From positions 3,449,501-3,513,500 of the forward strand of contig NC_134016.1 of NCBI RefSeq assembly GCF_040712315.1: a DNA stretch of 64,000 nt, in the 5' to 3' direction. Positions 20,241 to 32,619 of the stretch are shown here, in pieces (position 1 is the first letter of the stretch; every line of letters starts with the position of its first letter). The translations under genes were made by a program, and so were the position numbers. The notes under the pieces are model-generated. The model searched no databases, was not told the origin of the DNA, and worked only from the letters and a program-made list of their open reading frames with translations. Source of the stretch: Castanea sativa (lineage: Eukaryota > Streptophyta > Magnoliopsida > Fagales > Fagaceae).

Positions 20241-20319
20241 ATTGGTCATCGTTGCTAACACACCATCCGCTTGAATAATTTTCACCCCTAGGGGTGAAAA
20301 TTTGGCGACGATGACCAAT
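20241..20319. repeat. Inverted duplication with a perfect 26-bp palindrome
   Basis: The centre at 20,277-20,302 (arms AATTTTCACCCCT / AGGGGTGAAAATT) is a perfect palindrome. Outer arms ATTGGTCATCG (20,241) and CGATGACCAAT (20,309) are also inverted. The sister copy near 33,130-33,170 keeps only the left arm, so this is a rearrangement junction specific to copy 1. Confidence 0.8.
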
Positions 20320-20900
20320 ATTTTGGTTTTTTTTTTTTTTTTTTTAAAAGACTCTAATATGTTCACCCGAACTTACTTTGATTTTTCGTAGTTTTAAAAC
20401 AAACAGCAAATTCAGATACTTTTGATCCGAAACCGATCAGTTTCTCACGTTCACATTCACGCTTCAATAATTTTCACCTCAATTATTACAAATTCTAATC
20501 ACTTTTGTCTTTTTTAAGTCAATTATTACAAATTCTGATCATTTCTGAACACTTCTGGTTAGGTACCTCACACTTCACATGCAATTGTCTTCCACCAATT
20601 TCAAAAGCTCTTTTGATAGTACAAAGTGCATGAGTCACTTTCTGCCTTATCTCCTCACATCTCCCAAGAAATTATATTGCGCTTGTTTGACCATTCTTGC
20701 TATTATTCAATCAACCCTTTATACTTTACCTTTTTCTTTTTTTTGAATCAACTATACACTTTACCTTCTTCTTTTGAGGCAGTTCACATATACTTGTCTA
20801 CATTGGTTCTTTCTTTCCTTTTTTTCTTGGGTGTACGTATTGAATTGCTTTTTTTTTTTTTTTAAGAAACGCTAACTTCAGCCAACAATTTTATAATAAA

Positions 20901-21992
20901 CCAAAATATTATTTTGTTTTCTATATTTTGAGTTATAATTAATTTAGTCTTTGTATTTTTGTAACAATTAATTTAATTTTTATTATTTTCAACTTGTAAT
21001 TAATTTGATATCTGATAGAAAATATTTACATGGCAAATGGTGTGAGCAATTGACATACTTGAGATTGACGTGGCATTAATATAGTAATAAAAAATAGCCT
21101 ATCAGCATTTGAATATATAAAAATTAAATTACTATTTTAATGAAATAAGAAAATTAAAAAATTAAAAACCAAAAACCAAAAACATGAGCCCAGATGATTT
21201 TGAACGTGAACCTAGATCTCGAAATACACATCTCCATAAACTAAACCCAGATCTTATCCACACAAAAAAATAAAAACCAAACTCAAATATCTCTATTCGT
21301 TCCCTCACAACTTTTTGTTCCATTCCACGGAGCCCAAAACCATAGCCACAAAGCCAAAACCCCAAACTCACAATATCTCTGCTCACTTTCTCAATGCTAC
21401 AGCAAAACTCTTCATCAACTTCAATTCATTACCGAAAAGCGAAAATTTCATAAATGAAAAAACGCAAAAAAAGAAAGAAAAAAAAAATCCCTTGAATATT
21501 TTCTATCACTTTCCTTTTCATGTTCCTAACTTTGTCCCTGGAATCATTTACACATTGAGAAAAAATCGTACTGGAAAATTTTTGTTAGATTTTGTTTTTC
21601 CGTCAATTTCGTGAGGAAATCTCAAAGGTTCTATGTATTTGAATGGTTTTCGCTAAATTTCAAAGTGGTTTTGTGGATGGTTGAGATTTGAATAGGTTCT
21701 ATATCTAGGTTCATGTTCAAAATCATCTGGCTTCATGTTTTTAGTTTTTGGTTTTTTTTTTTATTTCATTAAAATTGATAAATTAATTTTTTTATTCAAA
21801 TGCTAGAGCATTTTTTATTATTATTTTAATGACACGTCAGCGCCAAGTATGCCAGCTGTTCACATCATTTGTCATGTAGGTATTTTTCGTTAGTGAGTTA
21901 ACATTTGGGACCAAATTGATTACAAGTTAAAAATAATAGGGACCAAATTGACTGTAGCTCCAAAATGTAGGGACTAAAATGATGTTTTTGCC
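20901..21992. mobile_element. Long-TIR element, MULE-like, copy 1
   Basis: About 330-370 bp at each end are inverted copies. Examples are gatgattttgaacgtgaacc at 21,192 against its complement near 21,705-21,725, and the paired accaaattgattacaagtta arms. TTTATAATA-like sequence flanks it on both sides, which fits an 8-10 bp duplication. The central 450 bp has no recognisable gene, so it is non-autonomous. It is present at the same place in the sister copy (33,396), so it predates the duplication. Confidence 0.68.
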
Positions 21993-22783
21993 TTTATAGA
22001 TATTTTTATAAACTATTGTAATGGTAAATTATTATTAGTTCTCGCTTAGGTCAGTATTAACATTTTTTTTTTTTTACTTATCAATAATTACTCACTATGT
22101 TTGTAGTTTGTAAAATAATTTGTAACTCTAGTACTTTTTTTTAAAAAAAAATTTAGTAGCTTATTTGCAGAGTGTGAAGGAAAAATTTAGATAAATTAAT
22201 ACCGAGAAAATATATCATACTAACTATTAAACCAATATCAATACTCCACCAAAATATATAAGGAAAAATATGGAATTGTACCAACCTGTAATGTATTTTG
22301 AGTGTTTCGGCTGATACAATAAATTTTTTTTAAGAAAAATGTTACAAATTTGATTTTTTTTAATTAAAAAACATGTTATTTTAAATTAATAAATTGGTTA
22401 ATGTATTTAGGCTTATAAATATGTGGATTTTAAACTTTTTGTTGATAAACATAAAAAGTAAAAAATTCATACTTATATAGATAAATACAAACACACACTC
22501 CTCCACCCGCGTGCACACAAGCATATTAATCGGTATCAAAATATTTTGTTCTCCTAGGGAAACCAAAATGGCCTCTTTTACGAAATTGACTCTCTTGACA
22601 AAACTACTTTTGGTTCATTTTCCACTTTGATCCCCATATCTTTTGAGCTCATATTCTGGTCCATAAAATTTGAAGATCTGTTTCAATTTAGTCTTTATGA
22701 GATGAAATTTAGTCTTTATCGTCATCTCATCGACGGAAATAGAATATGTAACACACTGAATGCACAGCTAGTATGTTAGATGC

Positions 22784-22815
<32 letters not shown>

Positions 22816-23269
22816 GTCACGTCCACGTCATTATATAATTAAAAATAATAATTTATCAATTTTTACAAAATAAAAAAATAAACTAAAAGACAAAACACAC
22901 ATGAATTAAGATCTTGGTTCATCTTGAACATCCACACACAAGAACACAAACCCACAAAATTCAACAAGATCCTCCAGAACACAACAAAAACATAAACCCA
23001 AAAACACAACAAGAACCTCCAGAAAACATAATAATACCACCTTAGCATTTAAATGAAAAAGTTCAAATAACAAAAATAAATGAAAATTCAAAATATCATC
23101 TTCTTTTTCTTCTCTCACTTTCTGAGCAACCAACCACTAATAAACACAAAGAAAATACCAATACACTACAACAAACATCAACAAAATCCACATCCTGCTC
23201 CCATTTTCTATAACGTTTTTGACAACCCACCCCCTCCCTCTTCTATTCTTTATGTTTGTCCCCACTGAA

Positions 23270-23388
23270 GTGAGTATACAATGTGTAGAATAGTAAATAT
23301 GTGATAATTATTACTGTTAAGATTTGAGATAAATATAGATATTTGATTACATTTAGGTAGACTCAAAAAGAATCTTTAAGCTGGTTTT

Positions 23389-23452
<64 letters not shown>

Positions 23453-24729
23453 TGGATGTTCTTAGGACATTTATTAATGATTTTTTTTTTAATCCCAATT
23501 TGAGATTTATGTCTTAGTTCATTGAGATTTGTGTGTTTGTTAATCACCAAAATAACCAAGCATGGGATAAGACATAATTAAAAAAATGAACAACAAAATT
23601 GCATTGATGTTATTAACCGGTGTGTGGGTGTGGGTTTATTCATTTTTTGGGCTAGGTCTTAATTTAGTTGTTTTTTAACCCTTAAATTCCTTCATTCTCC
23701 CTTTCCAATCAAGAACAATTTGCAAAAATATTTCTGCATTTGAGGCAATATACATTAATTTTGTGAAAATGCTCCAAAACTTTTTTATTATTTTTTCCTT
23801 TCTCATCATTTACTACACGAATGTAGAACAAAAATGGATAAACCAGAAGAACAAAGATGCCAATTAACAGTAAAAGGATATGTAATTTTGTAAAACCAAA
23901 ATCCCAGCTGAGCCTAAATAGAAAAAAAAAAAAAAAATCTCACGATTGCAGCATTGATAGTGATTAAGGCCTCTAATTTTAAGGATAAAAAGGATGATAG
24001 CATAAAGAGAACCAATACCGTCTTTGTAGAAAGTGTGATTTTTCTAGATAATGATGATTAACGTTTTGGATAGTTTTAACTTTTAAGAGTGACAAACTAC
24101 TATAGAAGAGTAATGAAAAAAAAACAAAATTACACATCTTAAAAAATATAATAAAAAATGAAGGACGAGGATGATTTGAAGTGATAATATTTTGCTTTGG
24201 AGGCTTACATAAATAATGTTGTGACATTTGCTTTAAACAAAACACTTGCAAAATAATTATCTTTGGCTATTTAATTTAATCATTACGAGGAATATAAAAA
24301 AATAAAAGGAAATAAATAAAATAAAATCTCAAAGCTTACCGATAAATTAAGTGTGATTTATAGATAATACATTGTAAAAAATTTATTTTAAAAAAATTGA
24401 TGTTTACCTTGAAATACTACCAGCAAGGCAGCAACTACTAGTATTAATTATACTATTATTTATCCAAAAAGATAAAAAGCAACAATTTTTTTTTTCTTTC
24501 TTTTTTTCAATGGGGAACATCTTTTTCACACGTTTATCAGGTGCGTGTCTTTTTTCTAAAAGGAGCCTTATGGGATGGGACATTACCATGTGCTGGAGCT
24601 TGTAGTCTTGTAGATACTAGGTCGTCATTAAGATTTGGTTAGATCTTGATAAAGACTTGGAGACACTCGCTTTACTCATTCCTTTGAAATCATAATTGAA
24701 AATTCACGTATAAATAAATACATGATATT

Positions 24730-24772
<43 letters not shown>

Positions 24773-25350
24773 TGACTTTATCAAAAACCATCTTAGAGAA
24801 TTTTTATTTTAATGTCAAAATTTTTTATTTACCCCCAATTTGAGGTTTATGCCTTAGTTCAATGAGATTTATGTGTTTGTTAATAACCAAAATAGCCAAA
24901 CGTAAGATGAGACATAATTTAAAAAATAGACAACAAAATAGCATAGAAGTTATTATCCAATGCGTGGGTGTAGATTTATTCATTTTTTGGACTGTCTGAT
25001 CCCATTATGGAGTCTAAACTATTTGGATTAAGGCCTAATTTCAAATTGTGATGAATGGAATTTTGCAGCTAAAAAAAGCTCCTAAACACATACAGTGCAC
25101 ACAATTAGCTTAGTCTCTATTACTACTACTATAGGGGGAAAAACAAGGCAATTCATTTATTTTAAGACAAAATCACATTAAATTGTTAATAAATAAATCC
25201 AAGGGAAATACATAATAAGTGATCTTTTTAAAAAAAAAAAAAATTATGCATTTGTACATTCAAATTCTAAAACTAATCACAATTATTAAAAATTGAAAAG
25301 AAAAGTTACATCTCACTTGGTCTAAACCATTGTTCTCCATTCTTCATCAA
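23270..25350. repeat. Second copy of block X (direct) with block Y inverted
   Basis: 23,270-24,270 follows 14,850-15,840 in direct orientation. From about 24,290 the sequence is the reverse complement of 15,840-17,420 up to about 25,220, after which direct similarity to 17,460-17,640 returns. No gene. It includes (TA)n runs at 23,391-23,447 and about 24,737-24,770. Confidence 0.75.
23391..23447. repeat. (TA)n microsatellite, 57 bp
   Basis: A pure AT/TA run, longer than its counterpart in the paralogous block (14,974-15,009). Confidence 0.95.
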
Positions 25351-25429
25351 AGAATTTTCAATCCAAAAAAGGGCCCTTCCTTCTCAAAAGTGAAAAATGA
25401 TGACCATAACACACCACTTCTTCTATATG

Positions 25430-26427
25430 TTCCTTGAGACACCAGGCAAGGCTGATTTAATCAGTAACAAGCAAGATTGTCAAAATCGGGATCCTACGTA
25501 GAATCGTAGAAGGTAGGTAGAATTGTGAATTGTAAGATCGGATCGTGAATCGTAAGATCCTACATATTTTCAGATTTTAAGCAAAAAACCTATTGATAGT
25601 GACTTTGTATATTATATAATCACTTAAAATATGAATCCATCCATTAAAAAAAATTGCATCATAAAATGTCATTTGCACACACTACATTGTTTTTATGTCA
25701 TTCTAACATAACAAAATATATTTAACTTTTGACATAATGTATCTAAAAAGTTCAGTATATGTTTAATTAGCAACTAAATACCAAAATATTATCTACACAT
25801 ATGTAAAATGTTTTCAAAATTCTAAGTTCCAAATCCAAAATAAGTTAGGCTAGTTAGCATATAAAAACTAGCAAATTACAAATTTACAATATGTAATCCA
25901 AAAGAGAATTTTCAATCTAAGGTAAACTAGCTAATTACAAATATGAAATCCAAAAGAGAATTCTCATTCTAAGGTTCTTTTAATCTAATCACTATCATTG
26001 TCATATTCCATTTCATCATCTATATCCTTCCTAGTATCAACATCCAAAACGTTAAACTTAAGTACTATAAGTTTTTTTTGAGATTTTATATTGACATAGG
26101 GGTAAATTTGGGACTTCAATTCATTATTGGGTTTCTGATAACCCGTTGGGTTTGTGGGTTTAGGTGGATTATCTTACCCAAATGGATCCCACTTTAAAAA
26201 AAAAAAAAAAAATCAAGCCAAATGGTAGGATCGGTAGGATCCTCTACGATCCTATACGATCCTACCATTTTTGCGATCCTACTACGATTTTAAACCTTTT
26301 GGTGAGGTAGGATCGTAAAATCGTGCGATTTTACGATCCGGATCGCGATTTTGACAACCATGATAACAGGTAATATTAGCTTGCCTAGTATTTCCTCAAC
26401 AACAACATTAAGGATAGTCTCAGCCAT
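25430..26427 (-). pseudogene. NLR 5'-end relic, split by a transposon
   Basis: The minus strand from an ATG at 26,427 reads MAETILNVVVEEILGKLI, the expected start of a CNL coiled coil. Similarity to NLR A (14,332) continues across the insertion at 25,476-26,357 for about 45 bp (caaggctgatttaatcagta against caaggccaatctggtcagta) and then ends. Upstream, the leader gtatttggaaagtagagaag matches that of NLR A. Only about 120 bp of coding sequence remains, so it is a fragment of a lost cluster member. Confidence 0.72.
25476..26357. mobile_element. Non-autonomous DNA transposon with GATCC-rich ends
   Basis: The termini TTGTCAAAATCG and CGATTTTGACAA are inverted, followed inwards by many degenerate gatcctac / gtaggatc motifs on both sides. 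The interior (25,600-26,180) is AT-rich without a gene. It sits inside the NLR 5' relic. A second, degraded member with the same TTGTCAAAATC end and gatcc motifs lies at about 27,238-27,400. I could not settle the target-site duplication or the superfamily. Confidence 0.7.
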
Positions 26428-27128
26428 TTTTACTTTGTTTCTCTAATAAGACACAGATATGGTAAGTATTTGGAAAGTAGAGAAGAATTATGATGTTAAA
26501 TATTTTTAAAAAAAATCTAAATGGAGCCTTGTAGGACCCAAGCCATCGTCACTATCTTCTTTAATTTTTCATGTTCACATTCATGCTTAAAAATTCTTTA
26601 CTTTTTTTTTTTTTTTTTTTGAGACAGAAAAATGTCACCTTCCTTATTACAAATTGTCTTCACCGATTTCAAAGTCTCTTAGATAGTACACTACGCATGA
26701 TTCACGTTCTGCTTTATCTCTTCTCATCTTCAAATAAATTGTTCTTTGGGAACTCCTTTGAATGGCAATGCCACACTTTGGAATAGTATTTCACCCCTTT
26801 AAACATTTTTGAATGGAAAAAAAAAATTTAATGAATTCTCTAAAAATATTGATTTATGAATTATTTTTAGAAATTTGATTCATTTATCATTAATGTTTAA
26901 GAGAAAAATACAACTTATGGGTTAATGTTGATCTAAACTAAACTTGTATCATTCATGTTTAAAAGTAGTGACTTCTTTTGATTGAGGTAGTTTTAATTCA
27001 ATACAATCTTGGCCCTAATCAATTTTAGGTGAAACACAAATTCAATCACGTAGGAAGAAAAAAAAAATCAAATCTTACCATTGTCTAAATTTTGGTCCTC
27101 TTCACCATGTCAAACCCAAACTTAATCA

Positions 27129-27160
<32 letters not shown>

Positions 27161-27647
27161 ACAAAAAAACAAAACCAAAATAAAGAATCTTACTCGAAGT
27201 CTAAATTTTGGTCAATGTCAATCGTCACCATCATAATTGTCAAAATCACTATCTGAATTGTAAGATTACATGATTTTACGATCCCCTCACCAAAATATTT
27301 AGGATCACACTAGGATCATAAAAATACTAGGATAGTACGTAAAATTGTATATGACCGTAGGATTATATGGGATCCTACCGATCTTACCATTCCTACGAAA
27401 ACATAATTTTTTTGTTTTTTTTTTATGAGATAAATTTTTAGATTTGACCAAGTTTTAAGAGTTTTTATTTTTTCATGTTGTGATGGAATAAATTTTAGCT
27501 TTTTTGGAAATTTAAATTATGTTAACGGATAGGGAAATGCTTTCTAGTTTATAGTGTTTTATGTTCATATTCATGCATTGAAATTTTTTCAATATTAGTA
27601 TTATTTTTTGGAGACAGAAAAAAAAACTTTACCTTCATTATTACAAA
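26428..27647. repeat. NLR upstream repeat unit and element fragments
   Basis: There is no gene. 26,560-26,800 and 26,920-27,130 match dispersed copies at 18,850-19,200/19,780-19,920, 31,440-31,750/32,860-33,010 and 39,760-40,015/40,925-41,060. Because this copy lies just upstream of the NLR relic start, the unit looks like ancestral NLR 5' flank carried along in cluster duplications. Confidence 0.55.
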
Positions 27648-27828
27648 CTAGAAGGTTGCCCGCGCGTTGCGCGGATAATGCTATAAGCTTTTATGTAAAA
27701 TGGTTTTTGAAATTTTCGTACATATATTATAACATAAATGGTGGATATTTTCATTGCTAAAATCACCTACAATTATAGTAGAAATTTCAGAGCATGTAGG
27801 CATATTTTTTTGTCTACCATCAGTTGTC

Positions 27829-28056
27829 TACCAATTAATTGCAAGCATACATTATGCATATCAAACTCCTTGAACCTGTCCCTTGTCATACGAAATGTCT
27901 AACTAAGGCGTTGACCCTATGAAGCATCTTCAGTTGATCGTAAACCAATTACTTGCAAGCATACATTATGCATATCAAACTCCTTGAACCTGTCCCTTGT
28001 CATACGAAATGTCTAACTAAGGCATTGACCCTAAGAAGCATCTTCAATAATATTTT
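27829..28056. repeat. Two tandem 114-bp units inside the Helitron
   Basis: gcaagcatacattatgcata occurs at 27,841 and 27,955, and the following 100 bp are nearly identical. I see no coding potential. Confidence 0.85.
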
Positions 28057-28238
28057 AACTATAGCAGTGCTAAGGTTGCATAGTGATTCATGTCTAGGCC
28101 AAGCAACAAACACACTTTGATATTGTCAAGGCTCTTGCGGACAGTCGTACATGATACTTGACCAATAAATAAATAAAGCAAGTAGTTTCAATGATGGTTG
28201 AGGTAGACATGATTCAACATATTTAACAATTTTTTAAC

Positions 28239-28406
28239 CACCGTACACCCTTGGTGCGATGCTCACTCCATAAGTATAAGTACTTATGGGGTTTGGGAGG
28301 TAAGGGTCGGGGTTCAAGTCTCCAGGAGGGACCTTCACACGCATATACACTTAGATTAGGCTAGAATAGAAATTCTATCTTCTATAAAAATAAAAATAAA
28401 AAAATA
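28239..28406 (+). mobile_element. tRNA-derived SINE (plus strand)
   Basis: It starts CACCGTACACCCTTGGTGCG, has a pol III B-box-like GGGTTCAAGTCT about 90 bp in, and ends in an A-rich (AAAAAT) tail. A 14-bp target-site duplication AACAATTTTTTAAC flanks it (28,225-28,238 and 28,407-28,420). It is the same family as the minus-strand copy at 32,434-32,619. It is nested in the Helitron. Confidence 0.88.
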
Positions 28407-30163
28407 AACAATTTTTTAACAAAGGTGTACCAGTATAATATATTTAACAATTTTTTAATACCATTTTGAGTTTATATAGATTCTAGGCTAACCTTCAAAT
28501 AATGGAGACACCACATAATTTTTTTCTGCCCACTTAGTTCTTAATTTGTACCTTTGGGGTTCTATTGTTTCTTTCTTTGTTCTTATTTTTAACAATTGAG
28601 TTTCTATCATTTAGTAGGACATAGAATATTTGTAGATTGTGGTGATTATTTAAAAAATTTGCTACCAAATAATACTTAACCCCTCAATAGGTAAAAGAAA
28701 ATTATTCACCTAAAAATAATAACTTCTTTCTTACCCGTAGCTAATTTAATTTGTTTCACTTATGTCAATTATATAAGCTGCTACATCATACAACCAAATA
28801 AAAATTATAAATTTTCTGCCAAGCATTTTATCAAATACTATGGATTCAAAATAAAATATATGATTACTCTTGGGCTCTTTGCACTTTGAATCCCACAAAA
28901 GTTTTGCCTCCATTGGCGCTTTGAATGTGACCCTATCCATAGAGATACATGTATTTGTGCTCCGACTACATGTGGCTTGGAGGAGCTTGATTTATTGATT
29001 AAGCTTCTTCCTCATTGATCTTTCTACCTGCCCAACAAACCAGATTAGTTACTCAACCTGTCTTTGCCTTAGGGTCTAAATATTACCCAATTCAACTAAT
29101 TTTCTTAATCACATCCTCATATAACATATTTAAATCACTCACCAAAAGCCAAATCATAAATTACAAAAATAGTGTGGCTTAGTAAAAATCTCAACCAGTA
29201 AACAGTTCAAATGAAAAGAAACAAACCACCATCTAGTTCGATTATCAAAAACCCATTACCAAACAACAACAAAGAATGAACAAATTGAGTATTAGTATTT
29301 TGTACCTCTTAGATACTGAAGAAGGGTTTGATAAATTAGGGGCTGGTGGCATTTTCTCCTTGTGTTTAGTGACTTTAGTCCCCGGCCAAAACATGGTAAA
29401 GTTGAAGCTTCAATCTACCCGAGTCTATCTTCCCTTAAACATTGCAAACCGCAAACTTAGTATCCCAAATAAAATTTTGAAAAAAAAAATTGAAAGAAAG
29501 AAACAAAGAGAGAGAGTTGGCAATATTTATTTATTTACAGACACTAAGAAAGGAGCTTTTGTCCATGAACTCAAAGAGGAATCATTGATCCATAAATATA
29601 TAATTTTCAAAAGAAATAGGTACAATAGTGTGCGTTTAATTGAAAGGGGAAGTGAAAGAGTTTTTTGTTTGTGTTTTTGCTAGAAGAAGTGAAGAGTTAA
29701 GACTTAAGAGACGTAGAAAGAACTGAAGAGTTAAGAAAGAGAATGAATGAAATTTAAAAAATTTAAGATAGGTTTGATCTCAACAGAAATTACTTGGAAA
29801 GTATAATATTATTGTAAAGGTGTAATATAGTGCAAAGCTTGGTCTCACTTTGCCAGGTGCTTATCCATAGTGTGCATTTAAATTTGAACGGGGAAGTGAA
29901 GTTTTTTTTTTTTTCCGGAAGAAGTGAATAGTCTTTTTTTTTTTTTGTGGATGGAAAGAAGTGAAGAATTAGGAGAGAGGAAGAAGTGAATTGATTTTTG
30001 ATGAAGCAATAAGTGCTAAACATAAAAGCTGCATTGTTTTAATTTTTGAAGTTGGAAAACATCATTTCATAATAAAGAGGATTGCAAAGAACTCATATAG
30101 AGCGCCACATGGCAGAACCTCATGCACTCTCGCATGAGGTCTCTGCTTTTATATATATATTGA

Positions 30164-30519
30164 TTTGAACACTGTTACACCACAGGATTAGGATTTGGTG
30201 CAATAGTTAGGGCTATTGCATCATGTAATACTTCTTACATCATTTTCACATTTTCAAAAATTTTAACTTTTTTTAAACTCTCAACTTTTTTAACTTTTTA
30301 ACTTTCTTGATTCAATGGTTAGTATTAAAAATTATTTTTTTTAAAATTTTAATCTGAACCATTAAGAAGGTATTGCATGGTACAATAGCTAGCCAAATCT
30401 CAATCCAACCTTTTCAAGTACTTAATAGTTCACATGCAATTATCTTCCACCGATTTCATTGTCTTGATAGTACAATGCGCATGCTTGTATGCGATACTTT
30501 CTGCTCTATTTCTTCTAAT
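30164..30519. other. AT-rich spacer with NLR-flank repeat fragment
   Basis: There is no gene. 30,415-30,519 carries the dispersed unit with caattatcttccaccgattt found upstream of NLR relics. Confidence 0.4.
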
Positions 30520-30721
30520 CTTCCATGAAATTTCTTTTTTGGCAGGCTCCTCTTGGATGCCATTACTCTGAAGAAATCTAATATTCAAATCCCTTCCATT
30601 ATTGTAACAATTAAAATTATCTTCTCATATTTTTATGGTAATTGATTGAATCAATTGATTTAAATAGTTATAAATTGTATCATCTTGTGATATCATATGT
30701 TACTTGAGATATGGTTTTGTG

Positions 30722-31291
30722 TAGGGGTGTCCACGGGTCGGTCCGGGTCGGGTTTGTGCCTAACTCGGACCCGACCAAGTCGGGTTCTAAATTTTCAGAC
30801 CCACCGCCGACCAGTTAGAAAATCGGATCGGATTGGATGGATCTTGCCAGAAAGTGGTCGGGTCTTGGTCGGGGTTGATTATTTGCAAATCGACGAGAAT
30901 CCGGCCAAGAAAACATGAAAAAGGTAGAATCCGGCGAGAAAATTTTGAAAAACGTTAGAAATCCGACAAGATCTCGCCAGATCCAGCGAGATCTTGGCCA
31001 TTTTTGGCAAGATCTTGGCTAGATCTAGCGAAATCTCACTGGATCAAGCTTAAATCTTCCCAAGAAATCTCAAAACTCGCCGGATCTACCCAAAAAAAAA
31101 TAATCTTAAAACTTGCTGGAAAAATGGTGGGTCGGTCGGATCGGGTTTCACAGATTTGAGAGGAGGAGATCCGATCTCCTACCCGTTAATCTCGGATTTT
31201 AGAGAATCAAATCTGTTGCCGATCGCCGGAGCAGTCGATTCGGTCGGCGGCATCAGGTGGGTCGGTTCCTGCGGGTCTCTGGACAGCCCTA
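30722..31291. mobile_element. hAT-like MITE, 570 bp
   Basis: The termini are TAGGGGTGTCCACGGGTC and the complement TAGGGCTGTCCAGAGACCC, with an 8-bp target-site duplication GTTTTGTG (30,714-30,721 and 31,292-31,299). The interior is unusually GC-rich for this window, with many gatcttgccagatc-type short motifs. The sister copy near 18,372 has the empty site. Confidence 0.85.
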
Positions 31292-31773
31292 GTTTTGTGC
31301 ATGGTTGATTGTTTTGTATTGGTGTTCAATACTTGTGTGTATATAGTACTAGTAGGAATCGTATTGAATTACTGTATACTTTGATTTTTCATACATCTAA
31401 AACAAACAGTATATTGAGATACATTTGATCTGAAACAGATCAGTTTCTCATGTTCACATTCACACTTCAATAATTTTCACCTCAATTATTACAAATTCTG
31501 ATCACTTTTGTCTTTTTAAGTCAATTATTTCAAATTCTAATCACTTCTGGTTAGGTACTTCACATTTCACATGCAATTGTCTTCTACCGATTTCAAAGTT
31601 TCTTTCGATAATACAAAGTGCATGAGTCACTTTCTGCCTTATCTCTTTGCATCTTCCAAGAAATTATATTGTGCTCGTTTGGCGGGACTCCTCTGAGTGC
31701 CACTCCTTGGGCAACAATATTTGACCTTTCGACCATACTATATAATAATAATTAAACAATTAGTTTATCTTTA

Positions 31774-32049
31774 GGTAACGTTTGGATTCACGTTTTTCGT
31801 CTACGTTTGCGCGTTTTCTCCTCCTCCTTTTTTTCTTCAGCGCTTATGAATAGTAACCGGTATTGTTCATACACGTGATTACACTATGCGGGAGACAAAT
31901 TTACTGTTACGCACTGTTCATGAGATCCACAAGCACTTTATTCAAAAAAAAAATTAAAAATTGGTCTCACAATACTATTCACACATTTTAAAAAAAAAAT
32001 TGCTATAGTATTTTCAGCTTTCAACAATAAGTTTTATCCAGATAGACCC
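31774..32049. mobile_element. Tourist-like MITE, 276 bp
   Basis: The ends are GGTAACGTTTGGATTCACG and TTATCCAGATAGACCC, with TTA at 31,771-31,773 and 32,050-32,052. Copy 1 at about 19,200 lacks it. Confidence 0.78.
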
Positions 32050-32430
32050 TTAATGTCTAAGGAAAAAAAAAAACTTAGAGGTTGAAGTTGATTATGGATG
32101 GCAAAATTTGACACGAACTGCGAATTTGATATGACTAATTCGTTTATAAATAGGTTATGGGTTGATGTTAAATGATTCGGGTCATATTCGGATTGGCATG
32201 GCTAACTCGTTTAATAAACGAGTTGTGTTCGTGTTCAACATGCGAACCCGTCTGACTCATTTGACTCATTTAGCTTATAAAGTTATTAATTATTTTGATA
32301 TTATTGCTTAATTTATGATTATTTTTTATATGTTTATTACTATATTTATAATTATAATTGTATTTTAATTTTAGATATATGAGAATTGAAAAAAATTATA
32401 TAGGATAGGTATGAACTATTAATTAAATAG

Positions 32431-32433
<3 letters not shown>

Positions 32434-32465
<32 letters not shown>

Positions 32466-32619
32466 AGATAGAATTTATACTTTTAGCCTAATCTAAGTGT
32501 ATATGTGTGTGAAGCTCTCTTCTAGAGATTTGAACTCCGGTCCTTACCCGCCACACCCCACAAGCATTTATACTTATGAAGTGATTACCGCACCAAGGGT
32601 GCGCGCAGCGCGGTGGTTC
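32434..32619 (-). mobile_element. tRNA-derived SINE (minus strand)
   Basis: The reverse complement begins CACCGCGCTGCGCGCACCC, contains a B-box-like GAGTTCAAATCT, and ends in a (TA)n tail at the left. The target-site duplication AAATAGATT lies at 32,425-32,433 and 32,620-32,628. The empty site is seen in copy 1 at about 19,557. Confidence 0.88.

Larger units (their letters stand above)
17640..23270. repeat. Large segmental duplication, copy 1
   Basis: Collinear with 30,520-36,060 apart from element insertions in either copy. Shared landmarks include tggtaattgattgaatcaat (17,780 and 30,640), the long-TIR element (20,901 and 33,396), the CGTGCACAC-rich stretch (22,510 and 35,045) and a TAA microsatellite (22,786 and 35,305). 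No host coding sequence is recognised. The offset is near 12.8 kb. Confidence 0.82.
27648..30163 (-). mobile_element. Helitron, about 2.5 kb, non-autonomous
   Basis: On the minus strand it starts TCAATATATATA after a host A and ends with a GC-rich hairpin (CCGCGCAACGCGCGGG) followed shortly by CTAG and a host T, the Helitron signature (A^T target, 5' TC, 3' CTRR). No Rep/helicase frame is present. It carries a nested SINE and a 114-bp tandem repeat. A 135-codon frame at 29,276-29,683 resembles nothing I know. Confidence 0.82.

Noticed and set aside
29276..29683. 135-codon plus-strand frame
   Set aside because: It lies inside a Helitron, is rich in Lys/Ile from AT-rich DNA, and resembles no family known to me. 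Kept only as a possible captured fragment in the findings.
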